A stretch of DNA of 64,000 bases from Tricholomella constricta (GCA_013368375.1 JAACJP010000054.1:1-64000); one strand, 5' to 3'. Positions 45,039-55,676 are shown, numbered from the stretch's first letter. Notes: a model not told the origin generated them from the sequence alone. Numbers and translations: made by a program.

Positions 45039-46822
45039 ATGGGCTCTGATCAAGCACTTCCTGAGTTCTCTCAATATCATGATTTAAAGGACGACGAGAA
45101 AATCTTGTATCATCCAATATCTATTCTCTCCCCACCTAGTGCTCGACATCGAGGTGCAAGAAATATGGGCGTTTTGCTACTTTTCAGCATGTTGTGCGCG
45201 TTGGGCTTGTATGTTGTCGTCGTTACGGCAGATTCGGCCCGAAGTACCACTTTGGGTTTGAATGCGCCTTCTCTGCTGTTCAAGCTTCCCAAATCGTGGG
45301 CGCAGTACTCCCCATACTTTCCTGTAGAGGAGTACGGGGACCCACCACAGCATTGCAGGGTAACACAGGTGTGTTTGAGTGCACTTGGCTGTCACTTGAA
45401 GGCTAACTTTGCAACGTCGGTGCTCTCAGGTGAACATCGTGCGTCACACTCATTTTTATCCTTCATAGAGGTTTATCTTGTTGTGAAAACAGATTCAGCG
45501 TCACGGAGCTCGATACCCAACTTCTGGCTCTGCAAAAATGATTGTTGCTGCCCTGAATAAGCTCTTGTCCGTTGAGGAATTCACCGATGACCGTCTAAAT
45601 TTTCTCAAAGACTACAATTACCGTTTAGGGGAGAATGATCTTCTTCCATTCGGTGCTAGAGAGTGCGTATTGATACCTTTTTGCGAGTGTCATTATACTT
45701 AGCCTTTATCAGATCGCAGCTTGCGGGTCAGGTGCATTTCACGCGGTACAAGCACCTCGTTAGCCATGGTCAATTACCGTTCGTGAGGGCTCCAGATTCA
45801 GAACGGGTGGTGCTATCCGCGACTAATTGGACGAAAGGTACTACCAGCAATCAAAGATCCTTTCCGCATCTAACATCGTCGCCATCGCAGGTTTTTCAAT
45901 CGCCAGTCACCATGTATACAACCCCAGCTTATCATTGATCATCTCTGAAAAGGTATTCTAGTCTGATCTCGTTTGTATCCCGACACTAAATGCGGTAAAG
46001 CTCAACAACACGCTCCATGCCGAGATGTGTCCCAACGCAGGTACTGCAATTGCGCAGACCTCTGAGTGGCTGTCGAAATATGGCCCTGCAATCGCCGAGC
46101 GTCTGAATAGGCATGCGCCCGGCGCAAATCTCACGTCTACAGACGTTTTCGGCCTATTGTCACTCTGTCCATTTGAAAGCGTATCTTTGAACAGGCTAAG
46201 TTCATTTTGCAAGCTGTTCTCTGAATCAGAGTTCCAGCAATTTGAATACTCGGGCGATTTGGATAAATACTACAACACTGGGTATGCTTGCCTGTCCTTG
46301 CTAAAACTTTTCGCGTTAATCTGATGACGGTTTCTCAGGTATGGGCAGCCGCTGGGGCCTGTACAAGGTGTCGGATACGTCAACGAGCTCCTAGCGCGTC
46401 TTACTGGCACACCAGTACGCGACAACACACAGACCAACCGTACACTAGACGCGTCCCCAGTGACATTTCCTCTAAACCGCACTATCTACGCCGACTTCTC
46501 ACATGACAACCAAATGATCGCCATCTATGCTGCGATTGGGCTCTTCAAGCAACATACGGCGCCGGACCCCTCGTTTCCTAATCCGAAACGGAACTGGCTC
46601 GCATCACACCTTGTACCCTTCTCGGCCCGCATGGTTACAGAGAAGCTCGCCTGTGGCCGTCGTGGGGAGGAATTTGTACGGATATTTGTGAATGATGCGA
46701 TGCAGCCTCTAGAATTCTGTGGTGCTGGGAAGGATGGCCTATGCACGCTGAGAGCGTTCGTGGAGAGTCAGGCGTACGCACGGAACGATGGCAACGGGGA
46801 CTTCGAAAAGTGTTATGAGTGA
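45039..46822 (+). CDS. Histidine acid phosphatase, phytase type
   Basis: Releases phosphate from phytate and other phosphate esters outside the cell or at its surface. The start at 45039 gives MGSDQALPEFSQYHDLKDDE; a Met at 45165 would place the hydrophobic segment GVLLLFSMLCALGLYVVVV at the very N-terminus. The catalytic motif is RHGARYPTSG, with the phosphohistidine, followed by GENDLLPFGARE. The proton donor motif HD is in ADFSHDNQMIAIYAAIGLF. The end reads CTLRAFVESQAYARNDGNGD and stops at 46820-46822. Several Cys and N-x-S/T sites fit a secreted glycoprotein. The codons for VNI before IQRHGARY form a 9-nt microexon (45430-45438) between good splice sites. About 520 residues and apparently intact. 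The long polar N-terminus plus helix suggests a type II membrane anchor rather than a cleaved signal. Confidence 0.92.
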
Positions 46823-47597
46823 GCGATTGACATATGGCATGTCCGCTGGCGGCTGTCATCTCCGTGGTAGGTTCATTCCTTCTTATGTTTTGCTTGATCA
46901 GTGTTTAATTCACAACGTCCCCAGAGGTAGGAATCTATGGACTATTTATTGCACTATGCTTTCCATATGCAACATACAAACTATCGTCTAACCTTAAAGT
47001 TCGCCGCTGCTATTTCCTGATATCCCATCCTGTGACTTGCTTCAGATTGTCTAGTCTTAGCATGACTCCACTATCGTCCTTTAGATTTGGCCGCGGAGGA
47101 AACTTCGAAATCGAGCAGATTGCTCTCACAGGCAAGTGGCTAATATTAGATTGCCCCATCGCCAATCCTTCTATGTTCCTTCTTTCGCACACACTAGGCA
47201 ATTTCACTGCGTCTACGCGTTGAATTTTCGAATGTGATGAAACTCTTGCATCAGGTCAGGCATGGGCGACCATGAACACTTTTCCAAGGTTCCACAAAGC
47301 ACAACGAGAGCAGTGTAAGCGCCACAGCGATATGCGAAAGCTGTTCCCCAACCACTCTTCACCCTCGCGCGTGACCCATCACGCTTCTAGCGTTAACAAT
47401 CTGGCCGAACTTATCACACTCGGCCTCCCATGTTGCAAAGCTCCTCAACCATATGCGTCGAATCTTTCCTACAGCTGTCCTTCATCTGTTGTAACGGCGC
47501 GGAATTCCGCTCGCCGGAGCATAAATAGCTGCTCGTTCCCTGGGCTTCGTCTTCATTGCCTTACAACCCTTGATACGACCTCTTCACACAGGCCAGC
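46823..47597. other. Intergenic, promoter side of the acetate/ammonia transporter
   Basis: No gene recognised on either strand. It contains the 3' region of the phosphatase and the promoter of the next gene. Confidence 0.5.
47520..47528 (+). promoter_or_regulatory. Possible TATA box of the GPR1/FUN34/YaaH gene
   Basis: CATAAATAG lies about 75 bp before the ATG at 47598, a usual distance. Confidence 0.45.
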
Positions 47598-48527
47598 ATG
47601 AACAAGAACAGTCATGAACAGGACCCCGAGAAAGGAATGAGGAGCGACGATGGTGAAAACGGCGCACATTCCGTCGCTCATACGAGGAGGCCCTCCAGGA
47701 TCGCCAATCCTGCTCCTGCGTAAGTTAACTGCTATCGTGCTCCGCGTTGCAACGAAAGACGATAATGATTGCACCGTAGTGGACTTTTCTCCTTCGCAAG
47801 CACCACGTTCTTGTTGTCGATGTATAACGTCAACACGCGCGGCATCCACACGCCAAATGTTGTCATCGGCATGGCCATCTTCTGTGGCGGCCTTGTCCAA
47901 CTCCTAGCTGGAATGTGGGAGTTTCCTCGAGGAAATGTTCACGGTGCAACTGGTGTGTCCCCTATTTCAACGTGTCTATTGATGGGTAACTGAAAGCTTT
48001 GTCCAAGCGTTCGCGTCCTACGGCGCGTTCTGGATGTCCTACGCCACGATCCTTATACCCGGTTCCGGGACCCTGAACGCCTACGCCAACAACCAGGCGG
48101 AATTCCACAACGCCCTGGGCATGTATCTTATCGTCTGGTTTATGGTCTCGACGATGCTTGTGTACGTCTCCGCGCCACCTTTGTTTTCCGTCAGAGCTTC
48201 CGCCTTTAACGATCAAAATATCCCGTTGTACAGTATACCTGTCGTCCGACGCAACCTCGCCTTAACGCTTCTCCTGGGCTGCCTGGGGCTCACATACCTT
48301 TTGCTTGGCATTGGCGAATTCAATGGAAAGGCGTCGTACGTCGTCGCTGACTGTGTCCTTTTTCTCACTCACGCCCGCTGATCTGTCTTTTCTCAAGGGT
48401 CACGAAAGCGGGAGGTGCGTTCGGGATCATCACTGCCCTAATCGCGTACTATATCGGCGTAAGCGAGATGTTGGCAGTGGAGGAAAGTGCCATCGTGAAG
48501 TTACCTCTCGGGATCTGGTCACGGTAA
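47598..48527 (+). CDS. GPR1/FUN34/YaaH family transporter (acetate/ammonia)
   Basis: A six-helix membrane protein of the AceTr family, whose yeast members (Ady2/Ato) handle acetate uptake and ammonia export. The start is MNKNSHEQDPEKGMRSDDGE. The first intron (donor GTAAGT) splits the family signature, which reads NPAPA + GLFSFASTTFLLSMYNVNTR after splicing. Then come VVIGMAIFCGGLVQLLAGMW, FASYGAFWMSYATILIPGSG, MYLIVWFMVSTMLV, LTLLLGCLGLTYLLLGIGEF and GAFGIITALIAYYIGVSEML. The end is KLPLGIWSR with the stop at 48525-48527. About 240 residues and complete. Placed next to the phosphatase and close to two nitrogen transporters. Confidence 0.93.
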
Positions 48528-48688
48528 CATTGATACGGAAAGTGGGCGGGAAAAGACCCAAGGCGCGCTGTGCCATGGGGTGGCCGTTGTACTTTTATCC
48601 TTTTTTTTTTTTTTCCCAGTTGTTGTACAGAGGTTCGGGAATATACCATTGTTGTCCAAAGGCGGTAGAAAGAACTTTAAGCCGCCGA

Positions 48689-49951
48689 TTATTCGTTGTG
48701 CAAGACGCGATATTGCTCGAGAGTCCCCATCATCCTAAGATACGTCGCAGGCGATGAAGAAGCGCCTTTGCCCTGCGCGCCCACGAACGCCTTCAACTGC
48801 CCAGAGTCAATCCCTCCTTTGAAATGGTCCACGTATCTCGTCACAGTCGTCTCATTCAAACCCGTAATTCTAATCAGAGCCTTTCGGAGACGACCATCGT
48901 CCAAGTCGTGCCCAGCACAAGCTGTGTCCAAACATGTGCGGAGCACCCCAAGGAACGTCTGCGTGCGACCATTGGAGGTCAGGAGACCCGGATGTGTGAA
49001 GTAGCGGTACATCCGTGAGAGGAAAACGACTCTTGGGTGAGATGGGGAAGCGGACGTGCCAGGGTGAGAAAGATCAAGGCCGATCCGTGGTGAGCGGTAT
49101 ACAGTAGGCTTCGCAACGCCCAATGTCGCTTTGGGCCTAAGAAACACCGATGTGGGTCGAGAGCTGAATGCAGAAGTATTGTTCGACCATTTTTGTTCGA
49201 CGAGCTCGGAGATACTGGTTGCCTTGCTTAGACGCAGGATCTCGTCAACGAGAAGTGAAGGCCCAGAAATAACCTTGCTGTCGGAAACACGTCGAAGGCT
49301 TCGCAGAAGTGCTCCGCCCCGTATAGCTGCCTGGTCGGAGCCGGCAGTAAGAGTGCCATTGGTGGTTTGTGAGAAATACGGACTCGTGGTGGTGGGAGCA
49401 GGGCCACCAAGTGTCAAATCCACTCCTTTGCGCGTTCCGCCTCGGTATCCGGTCAAACTGGTAGAGCTGCGATGGGAATCGAGTGAACGCCTGGGCGCTC
49501 GATGAAAATACCTGGGAAAATTGGAATGAAACATTTGAATGGGAAGAAGAGAGCGAAGTATTACACGTCGTACACACCATCTCCCACTCATCTTCTGCTC
49601 TTCGCTGGCGTGTGCAAAGGGATCTTCATGGCAACCATCCTTCCGAAGGTAAAACTCGAGCTCCAGGATTTCAAATTGAGTCTCCACGTCATCTGACCGT
49701 ACCACCAAGGCGAAATCGTGCAACAATGCGTGGCCTATGAGGTCAAATCGCTCTGCGATGGTGGAATTGGTGTCTAAACTTGAAAAGTCCAAAGCGTGTA
49801 GTAGCGCGAGCTCTGTCATCAGTGTCATGATAACAGAAGAAGAGTTGGATAAGACTGGAGGTTCGTCTGTCTCGGCTCTGGGTTTCTTCGGCACGGAAGG
49901 GATATGATCCTCATCATCGTGTCGTCTTTTCACCACCGACACCGAATTCAT
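48689..49951 (-). CDS. Conserved protein of unknown function, possibly related to 3-methyladenine DNA glycosylase
   Basis: The likely start is Met at 49951 (MNSVSVVKRRHDDEDHIPSV); the frame is open to 50146 but the extra part is not protein-like. A basic Pro-rich start is followed by a folded region: FEILELEFYLRKDGCHEDPF, AHASEEQKMSGRW and, after a 64-nt intron, YFHRAPRRSL. Then come YRGGTRKGVDLTLGGP, RGGALLRSLRRVSDSKVISG and PSLLVDEILRLS. The order (glutamate in LExxxYL, DPxAHA, an arginine-containing strand, then SGPSLL) resembles the AAG/MPG glycosylase fold (ETEAYL, DPAxH, ALIRA, GPGKL). That parallel is my inference. The C-terminal part (LRKALIRITGLNETTVTRYV) looks helix-hairpin-like. 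About 400 residues, no break seen. Confidence 0.75.
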   Translation of the reverse strand: MNSVSVVKRRHDDEDHIPSVPKKPRAETDEPPVLSNSSSVIMTLMTELALLHALDFSSLDTNSTIAERFDLIGHALLHDFALVVRSDDVETQFEILELEFYLRKDGCHEDPFAHASEEQKMSGRWCVRRVILRSLLPIQMFHSNFPRYFHRAPRRSLDSHRSSTSLTGYRGGTRKGVDLTLGGPAPTTTSPYFSQTTNGTLTAGSDQAAIRGGALLRSLRRVSDSKVISGPSLLVDEILRLSKATSISELVEQKWSNNTSAFSSRPTSVFLRPKATLGVAKPTVYRSPRIGLDLSHPGTSASPSHPRVVFLSRMYRYFTHPGLLTSNGRTQTFLGVLRTCLDTACAGHDLDDGRLRKALIRITGLNETTVTRYVDHFKGGIDSGQLKAFVGAQGKGASSSPATYLRMMGTLEQYRVLHNE

Positions 49952-50157
49952 GGGCCTGGGTGTTAAAGCGTTGAAGATGGAGGACCATGAACTTTGAAGA
50001 AGCCGCTGACTCGATTTACAAGTCACGGCCAAACTTGTGATGTGTAGTATCAGCGTGAATGGGTCAACTATCCCGGGCCCTGCAGGGTCAATATCAATCA
50101 CATCGACGTTGAAACTTAATGCAGGGTGAAAAAATCGACTAAACAATAAACGACATA

Positions 50158-50184
50158 CAGTCTTTCACCGGTCCTTGACACACC
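50158..50184 (+). repeat. Left terminal inverted repeat of the pogo-type element
   Basis: 27 bp, perfect partner of 53284-53310. TA duplication at 50156-50157. Confidence 0.92.
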
Positions 50185-50442
50185 CAAATCAAGATGGCTG
50201 TCGGTAAATTTTTTTAGATCGAAAATGAGGAATCAGAGATAGTAGGGTATCGAATTAGGATATAAAGATGTATTCTAACTATTGAAATTAGTTATCTACA
50301 GAGAGGAATGGGGGAGATGGAAGACATCTGTTCAATGAGCCCTTATCAACGAATTTTCAGTCCTCGACACACCAGTCACATCAGAGTGACAGCCAAAACG
50401 GGTGCTGAGGTCATCAGCCGATCTTTGATTAGATCCATATCA

Positions 50443-52845
50443 TCACTCGTCGTCCTCCTCGCCGCCGCTGTTGTCTTCCTCCTCGTCCTCCATGGGGTCG
50501 TCACCATCCTCGCCCTCAGCATCTTCGGCAATGGTTATCTGGTTTGCAGCATTCTTAAGCCAAGTCTTCGGCTTCGCAGGCTCGGCTTTTGGGCGGGGCG
50601 GCTTGTTCCATCGTGGCCTCTGATGCAACGTTTTGGCCCTCTCACGCTCTGTTTCCCACTCTTTGACAGCCTTCTCCCACTCCTGCATCATGTCGTTGTT
50701 ACGCTGCTTTCGCTTCTCATCCTCCTCTATCCACTTCTTCCGCGATTCGGTCGCTGCACCCCGAGCTGCACGTTTCCGCACTTTTTCCGCCTCGTCGAGT
50801 TTCCTCCTCTCGTCATCGTCAACCACCCTCTGGAAGAATTCATCGCAATCCAAAAGTTTCGGTAAGCCATCAGCATTGAGTTTCCGCGACTTCTTCTTAC
50901 TTTTCTTCTCCTCCTGCGCCTGTAGCTCTGCACGCACACTGCCGACGTACAAATCCTGCAGAACTGCTTGAGCCTGAAGCACCCGATTGTTCTCCTTCAA
51001 GGTGTGATTTTTAATCTCTGCATCACGAAGAGCATTCATCAACTGCTCTTCCCGTAGTGTCCTCGGTGGTTCCTGCAGCAGAGCTGCATATTGTGGCTTC
51101 GAGGGAGAGATAACACTGGTCACGAGTACAGGAAGACGTGAGGATGAGGCAATTGGAGAAGGCGAGACGAGGAAGGAAGCAGAAGATGAAGTGAGGCCGA
51201 AGAGTGCTCGGCGCACTGGGGAAGGTGTACAGAGGTCATACACTGGGTGGGTTGCATGCAGCATCCCGGTGGAACGTAAGAACAGGGAAGGTGTTCCGTT
51301 GGTTTCTGGCCGATGCCGTGATGGTGTTTGTGGGAGGCGTTGCTGATGCGGGGGTGGTTGGCTCGTTCGAGGGGTTTTGGAGGCTGGTGAGTCTCCCAAT
51401 TCTTCGGTCTCACTTGCTTTACGCTTACAAGCAGCGTGTTCCCAAAGTAGCTGTGATACTGCACGGACAGGGCTTGTCTGCTGATCAGCAAGGGGCATTA
51501 CACCCTGTGACGACGTCTCGCGACTCGGCGCCATCATCTCTGGAGTTACGGCACTTGGATTGAATGGAACGAGGCCAGTCTTGCGAAAGGCTGCCTTGAT
51601 GTTTTCCGGTGTGAATGCTCGGACGTGCGCCGCCGCGTAGACTCGGAGGAAGTTCTCTTTTGATACCTTGGTCTTGGTATCCCGCTCGAACTTGTCTCGT
51701 TCCTCGCTCCAGTACCGCTTTAGCACGCCGAAGATGACGACATCAAGGCCCTGATAAACATGCGTGGAATGTGATGGATAGCACAGCACCCGGATTTTGT
51801 TGGTGCGTGCATGTTCAAGGAAGCCTCGCGTGTAGTGCGAGTTATGACCATCGACTACAAGTAAGCGGTACCTTCCATTTGCCTTGGCCTTCGTTTGCTT
51901 ATCGAAATTCTGAATCCAGGCCACGCCGATCTCGCCATCGGTGTAACCCTTCTTCGAGTACCCAAGACTACGATCATTTAGAAGAAACTTTTACATGACA
52001 AGGTAAGATACTCACGAAGAATTGAGAGGATTTTCCTGACACCATTTTACTTGAAAGCCGTCACCTTTATAAATTGTCACGGGTGCAAGGTACGTCCCGT
52101 CGGCACATATCGTAGGTAGGACTGTGATGTTTTCGCGATCTCCACTCCGCTGCTGGTGCTGGACCTTGGCCCCTGCTGGCCCGAAAACCCGCTCTTTGAC
52201 TCCAATGCCCTTCTGAACACCCGTCTCATCGGCACCATAGACGAGGTCGTCAGGTACGGCGTCATCTGGATTGCCGCACCCATCTTTTGCATTCTTGAAG
52301 AGCTTGTAAAAGAGCTTGTGATTGTTCGGATTCACTGCGCGCCCCCGTGAATCATCGAGGGAGCTCGACCAGCAAGGCTTGAGTCTGTCGTGATGCTTCG
52401 TCGTGAATCTGTCAATCCAGTTTTCTCCAACACTAGCAAAGTTACCCCCAAGCTTTGCTCGGATGATTTCATCTGCGTGCTCCTTGAGTCTCCTTCTGCT
52501 GAAAGGGAAGTTTCGGCCAGCCATTTCAAGAGCGTAGTCAATGAGCACTGTTGCCTCCCCATCAGTCAACCAGCTCTTTTCTGCATTGAAGTCAGCGAGT
52601 CTCCGTCCGCCATTAACATGTTTTGCAAGGGTGCTGTATGAGAGAGGGACATATTTCCCAGTTTGCTGGAGGTGTGAGCTGATGATGGTGTCACAGATAG
52701 TACGAAGACCCAAAGGTTTGTTGCCCTTTCCAGTAGGAGTCTGTTGCTCTTGTTTCCACAGTTCGACGGCCTTGTCCTGAAGTTGATTTCTGATTTTTAC
52801 CTCCACCTGAGCTTTGCGGAGTTCAGAGTATGCATTTCTGGTCAT
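50443..52845 (-). CDS. DDE transposase of the Fot1/pogo family
   Basis: Cuts and pastes the surrounding element. Two exons: the start is at 52845 (MTRNAYSELRKAQVEVKIRN), and a 48-nt intron at 51968-52015 is spliced in phase (NPLNSS to LGYSKKGYTDGEIGVAWIQN). The N-terminal part carries helix-turn-helix DNA-binding regions of the CENP-B/psq kind (LSYSTLAKHVNGGRRLADFN; ENWIDRFTTKHHDRLKPCWS). The catalytic triad is visible: DLVYGADETG (first Asp), LLVVDGHNSHYTRG (second Asp) and STHVYQGLDVVIFGVLKR (third Asp, in the Q-x-LD-x3-F form of pogo enzymes). AFRKTGLVPFNPSAV is another family landmark. The long tail (about residues 450-780) is a charged coiled coil ending in an acidic run. About 780 residues and complete. 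Confidence 0.95.
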
Positions 52846-53283
52846 TGTGCATTAATGAAGAGATGTTAAGAATCCAGTCGCGTCGAGGAGGAAATGATAT
52901 CAAAATGATTTTCGGATGAGGTCCTGATTTGGAAGGCGTGATGTGACCGACAGATGCTGCTCATGTACTGGTCTACCCTCCAGTGCTCAACATCCGGAGC
53001 TCAGTTGTGCTAGTAGTATTACTTGGAGCAAGTCTTGAACATATGAAGGCTGATTCCTAGAAAATATTCTGGATAACTTCCATAATAGCCTTGGATCTGT
53101 CCATCAAAAATTCACAAATATCCAAATTCTCGACTGATCACTCTCTCTATTTTGCACAAGATAATTATTCTCCTCCAAGATTGAGAGACATATAGCTATA
53201 TAGTATACACTCATCATAAAAAAAACTCCGAGCTGATTGAGCAACAGGATCTCAAGAAATCGGAGTTTGTGTCAAGGAGTGGT

Positions 53284-53310
53284 GGTGTGTCAAGGACCGG
53301 TGAAAGACTG
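53284..53310 (-). repeat. Right terminal inverted repeat of the pogo-type element
   Basis: 27 bp, identical in reverse complement to 50158-50184. TA duplication at 53311-53312. Confidence 0.92.
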
Positions 53311-53386
53311 TACATACATTGCTCAACAATAAGTAATGTCAAGTACAATATCTGCCTCATGGATCCCTGATCCATGATCCATCCGT

Positions 53387-54979
53387 CTACAAAGGCCGAC
53401 CATTCCTCCTTTGGATGACACTTAACGCCTCGCCAAACGCCTTCACGTCGAGACCAGTCTCGCTCATGATATCAATGGCGATAGCTTCAACACTAGCCTT
53501 GATCCCAGAGGCTGGAGTGAAGGTAGGATGAGAGACCACCGAAGCACCCCCCCATCTCTTTACGAGTTGATTTTCAGCAGTAGGATTGTAATTGCACGCA
53601 TCAAACAGCTCGAGGTGGCGGAAAAACGACTTCGTAGGGTTGAATAACGGCAGAGCTGGGAAACAGAAACACACACACAGCCGCTGAGCATCACATCACC
53701 GAACAAAGGGGGGGGGTAGTACTACGTACCGTCTTCGATGAGCGCAACGGCGTCGTCAGAAGGGAGGTTTCGTGCGGACATTACTAAGCCAAGCACGGGT
53801 CAGAATCAGAGGGATTGGGCTGGATAGGTCGGTGAATACGACGGACGGAATGCACAAACGACGATGCACGCCGTGGACTCGCTTGAAGAGTGGACGAGGA
53901 CCTGCCCGCCACTCTCGATAGCATCCTGTATAAAATCGCACACATCTGGAAGGGCAAGAAGGAGCCCGTCCTTCCGGTGTTCGGGTATCTTGACATGACG
54001 GTGCTTCCTCAGAAGAGCCGAGGCAGAGTGCGGAATCTTGGCTGGGGAAACAGACAACAGATGAGTGATGCCTGAATCTAGGATCAGGGATTCCGCCTGC
54101 CAAGAATCGTCTGGGAATTCACTACCCGAGGAGTCAGTGGTTTGTTTATATATTATATAGAATGAAATGTGGGGGGTGAACCGACCTGCTTAGAAGTAAT
54201 TCGTTAGGGATGATGGGCGTCGTATCGATCATCTGGTTGAGGAACTGCGTGACGTTCCGCTTTTGCTGGCGCTTCCACTTGCAGTACACTGGATTGGCGG
54301 GCGAGGGGTTATATTGACAATCAGCAAACGTCTCGAGCTGTTTGATAAATCCGTAGTTTGGGTGTACTTGCGGGCGCTCTTATCCCTTGCGTTAGTGGCA
54401 ACACGCCGACGATGCCGGTAAGTAACCTTACTTTGCTTGATAAAACGCATGGCGGCGGACCTGCTCATTCTTCTCGTTTTCATTACTAATATTTGAATAG
54501 ATTATTTCATGGGCGCTTGTCATGGTGTGTGGGGGAATAAATCTGGAAAACTCACGGTAAGCCGCCACGACTGTTGCACTTCGCGAGATGCCCATCGCAC
54601 AGTGCACGAAAACTCTCCCACCATGATCCAGTGCTGTTTGAATAAACTGACAGGCATTGGGTAGGTGTATGAGGATATTCTCGTATTCGGAGTCCTCGAC
54701 AGCGACGGTCAAGTGGTTTGGACCCGTGGAGGAATACTCGGGACACACAGATACGATATGTGTCGTCCCCAGCTTCTTTTGTACTTCTGCGGATAGAGCT
54801 GCAGGTAGACTGGGGTGTTTAGGGTTTTTAGCGCCTAGGGGGTTCTTGGGGTAGAAGGAGTGTGGTACGCACTTTCCGAGATAGATTTGTCCCTGCACGA
54901 TCTCGTTCACGCTCGGGTGGCCGAAAATCATGATGATGCGTCGTGGCGGAGGTACGAGGGGGGGGGGAGGAGTGGTCAA
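53387..54979 (-). CDS. Tandem dual-specificity phosphatase with one active and one inactive domain
   Basis: Removes phosphate from Tyr and Ser/Thr residues. The start is at 54979 (MTTPPPPLVPPP) or the Met at 54931 (MIFGHPSVNEIVQGQIYLG). The first domain reads LSAEVQKKLGTTHIVSVCPE, FIQTALDHGG and the signature VHCAMGISRSATVVAAY, with the nucleophilic Cys and Arg, so it should be active. After more introns a second domain of the same kind follows: ITHLLSVSPAKIPHSASALL, LPDVCDFIQDAIESGGQ and VLVHSSSESTACIVVCAF. Its nucleophile Cys is Ser and the P-loop Arg is missing, so this copy is a pseudophosphatase. A helical C-terminal part (SFFRHLELFDACNYNPTAEN) ends at 53387. About 430 residues. The dead domain may bind phosphoprotein substrate or regulate the live one. 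Confidence 0.88.
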
Positions 54980-55322
54980 TGGGTATAAAGACTGTGGATC
55001 TGGTCGTCAAAGTAGTGAAGAAGTTGAGAGGAACATAAGAACCCATGCCCAGCAGGGCGCCGAACGTGGTGATACAGGTGTTTGACATAACATATGGCTG
55101 TGGAGCGCCAGTGATCCGGCAAAAACCGGACTTACATACTGTATGTACATAGGACGTCATAGCGGACTTATGCGGACAAAAGTCTATTTCATTCATGGGT
55201 TTGGTTTCTATGGTTTTCAATTAACTGGTCAGTAAAATATGTCCTGAGATAACAATCAATCCTTGCGTTGAGCGTAGAAGGGCACTGTACATGTCGCACC
55301 CATGTCCTCTGGCATCAGGATT
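54980..55322. other. Intergenic, upstream of the phosphatase gene
   Basis: No gene or clear signal recognised. An open frame on the minus strand (54828-55220) overlaps the phosphatase 5' end and looks like chance. Confidence 0.4.
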
Positions 55323-55619
55323 TCACGCTATCCCAGAAGCGCTCTCTCGCCACTGTCTCCGAGCCCATCTCTTCACTTCCGGATCCAATCTTCGCCGTTT
55401 GTTTTCAACATAGCCAAGATTTGTATTTGATTTTGACGCTTGACGACTGCGCGACCATCCGATCGTCGACTGATGAAAGTCATCCGACTGGTCGATAAGC
55501 TGGCGACTAAGTGATCTGCATGAGTTTACCATGGCCCAAGGAATCGGTGCACAGTCTCCGCCGATTACGAACGCTGACAATGAGAGTACGAGGAACGTGA
55601 CACTGCCGAAGAGGTTCAT
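55323..55619 (-). CDS. Candidate small secreted protein
   Basis: A 98-codon single exon. It begins MNLFGSVTFLVLSLSAFVIG, a good signal peptide with a likely cut after GGDCA. The mature part is short, polar and basic, with the dibasic run ENKRRRLDPEVKRWARR, which Kex2-type proteases could cut. A TATA-like sequence lies about 60 bp before the ATG. No family recognised. It lacks a C-terminal CaaX box, so it is not a typical basidiomycete mating pheromone. Length and lack of homology leave real doubt. Confidence 0.45.
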   Translation of the reverse strand: MNLFGSVTFLVLSLSAFVIGGDCAPIPWAMVNSCRSLSRQLIDQSDDFHQSTIGWSRSRQASKSNTNLGYVENKRRRLDPEVKRWARRQWRESASGIA

Positions 55620-55676
55620 GGGAGCAATGTAGCCTTTAAGCTTTAGAGGGCGACCAGGTGATCTTCTTTACCTTTG

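Larger units (their letters stand above)
50158..53310 (-). mobile_element. Fot1/pogo-type (Tc1/mariner superfamily) DNA transposon, 3,153 bp, apparently intact
   Basis: Terminal inverted repeats of 27 bp (50158-50184 and 53284-53310, starting CAGTCTTTCACCGGTCCTTG) match perfectly and are flanked by TA on both sides (50156-50157 and 53311-53312). A TA target duplication is diagnostic for Tc1/mariner elements. Inside is one long transposase gene on the minus strand without stops or frameshifts. The perfect ends and open gene mean the copy is young and could be active. It sits about 200 bp upstream of the start codon of the neighbouring gene at 48689-49951. Confidence 0.93.

Noticed and set aside
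36228..48527. A classical biosynthetic or defence gene cluster
   Set aside because: Only transporters and a phosphatase are present; no core synthase, regulator or effector enzyme was seen.
55323..55619. Mating pheromone precursor
   Set aside because: It has a signal peptide and no C-terminal CaaX motif; basidiomycete pheromones lack the former and need the latter.
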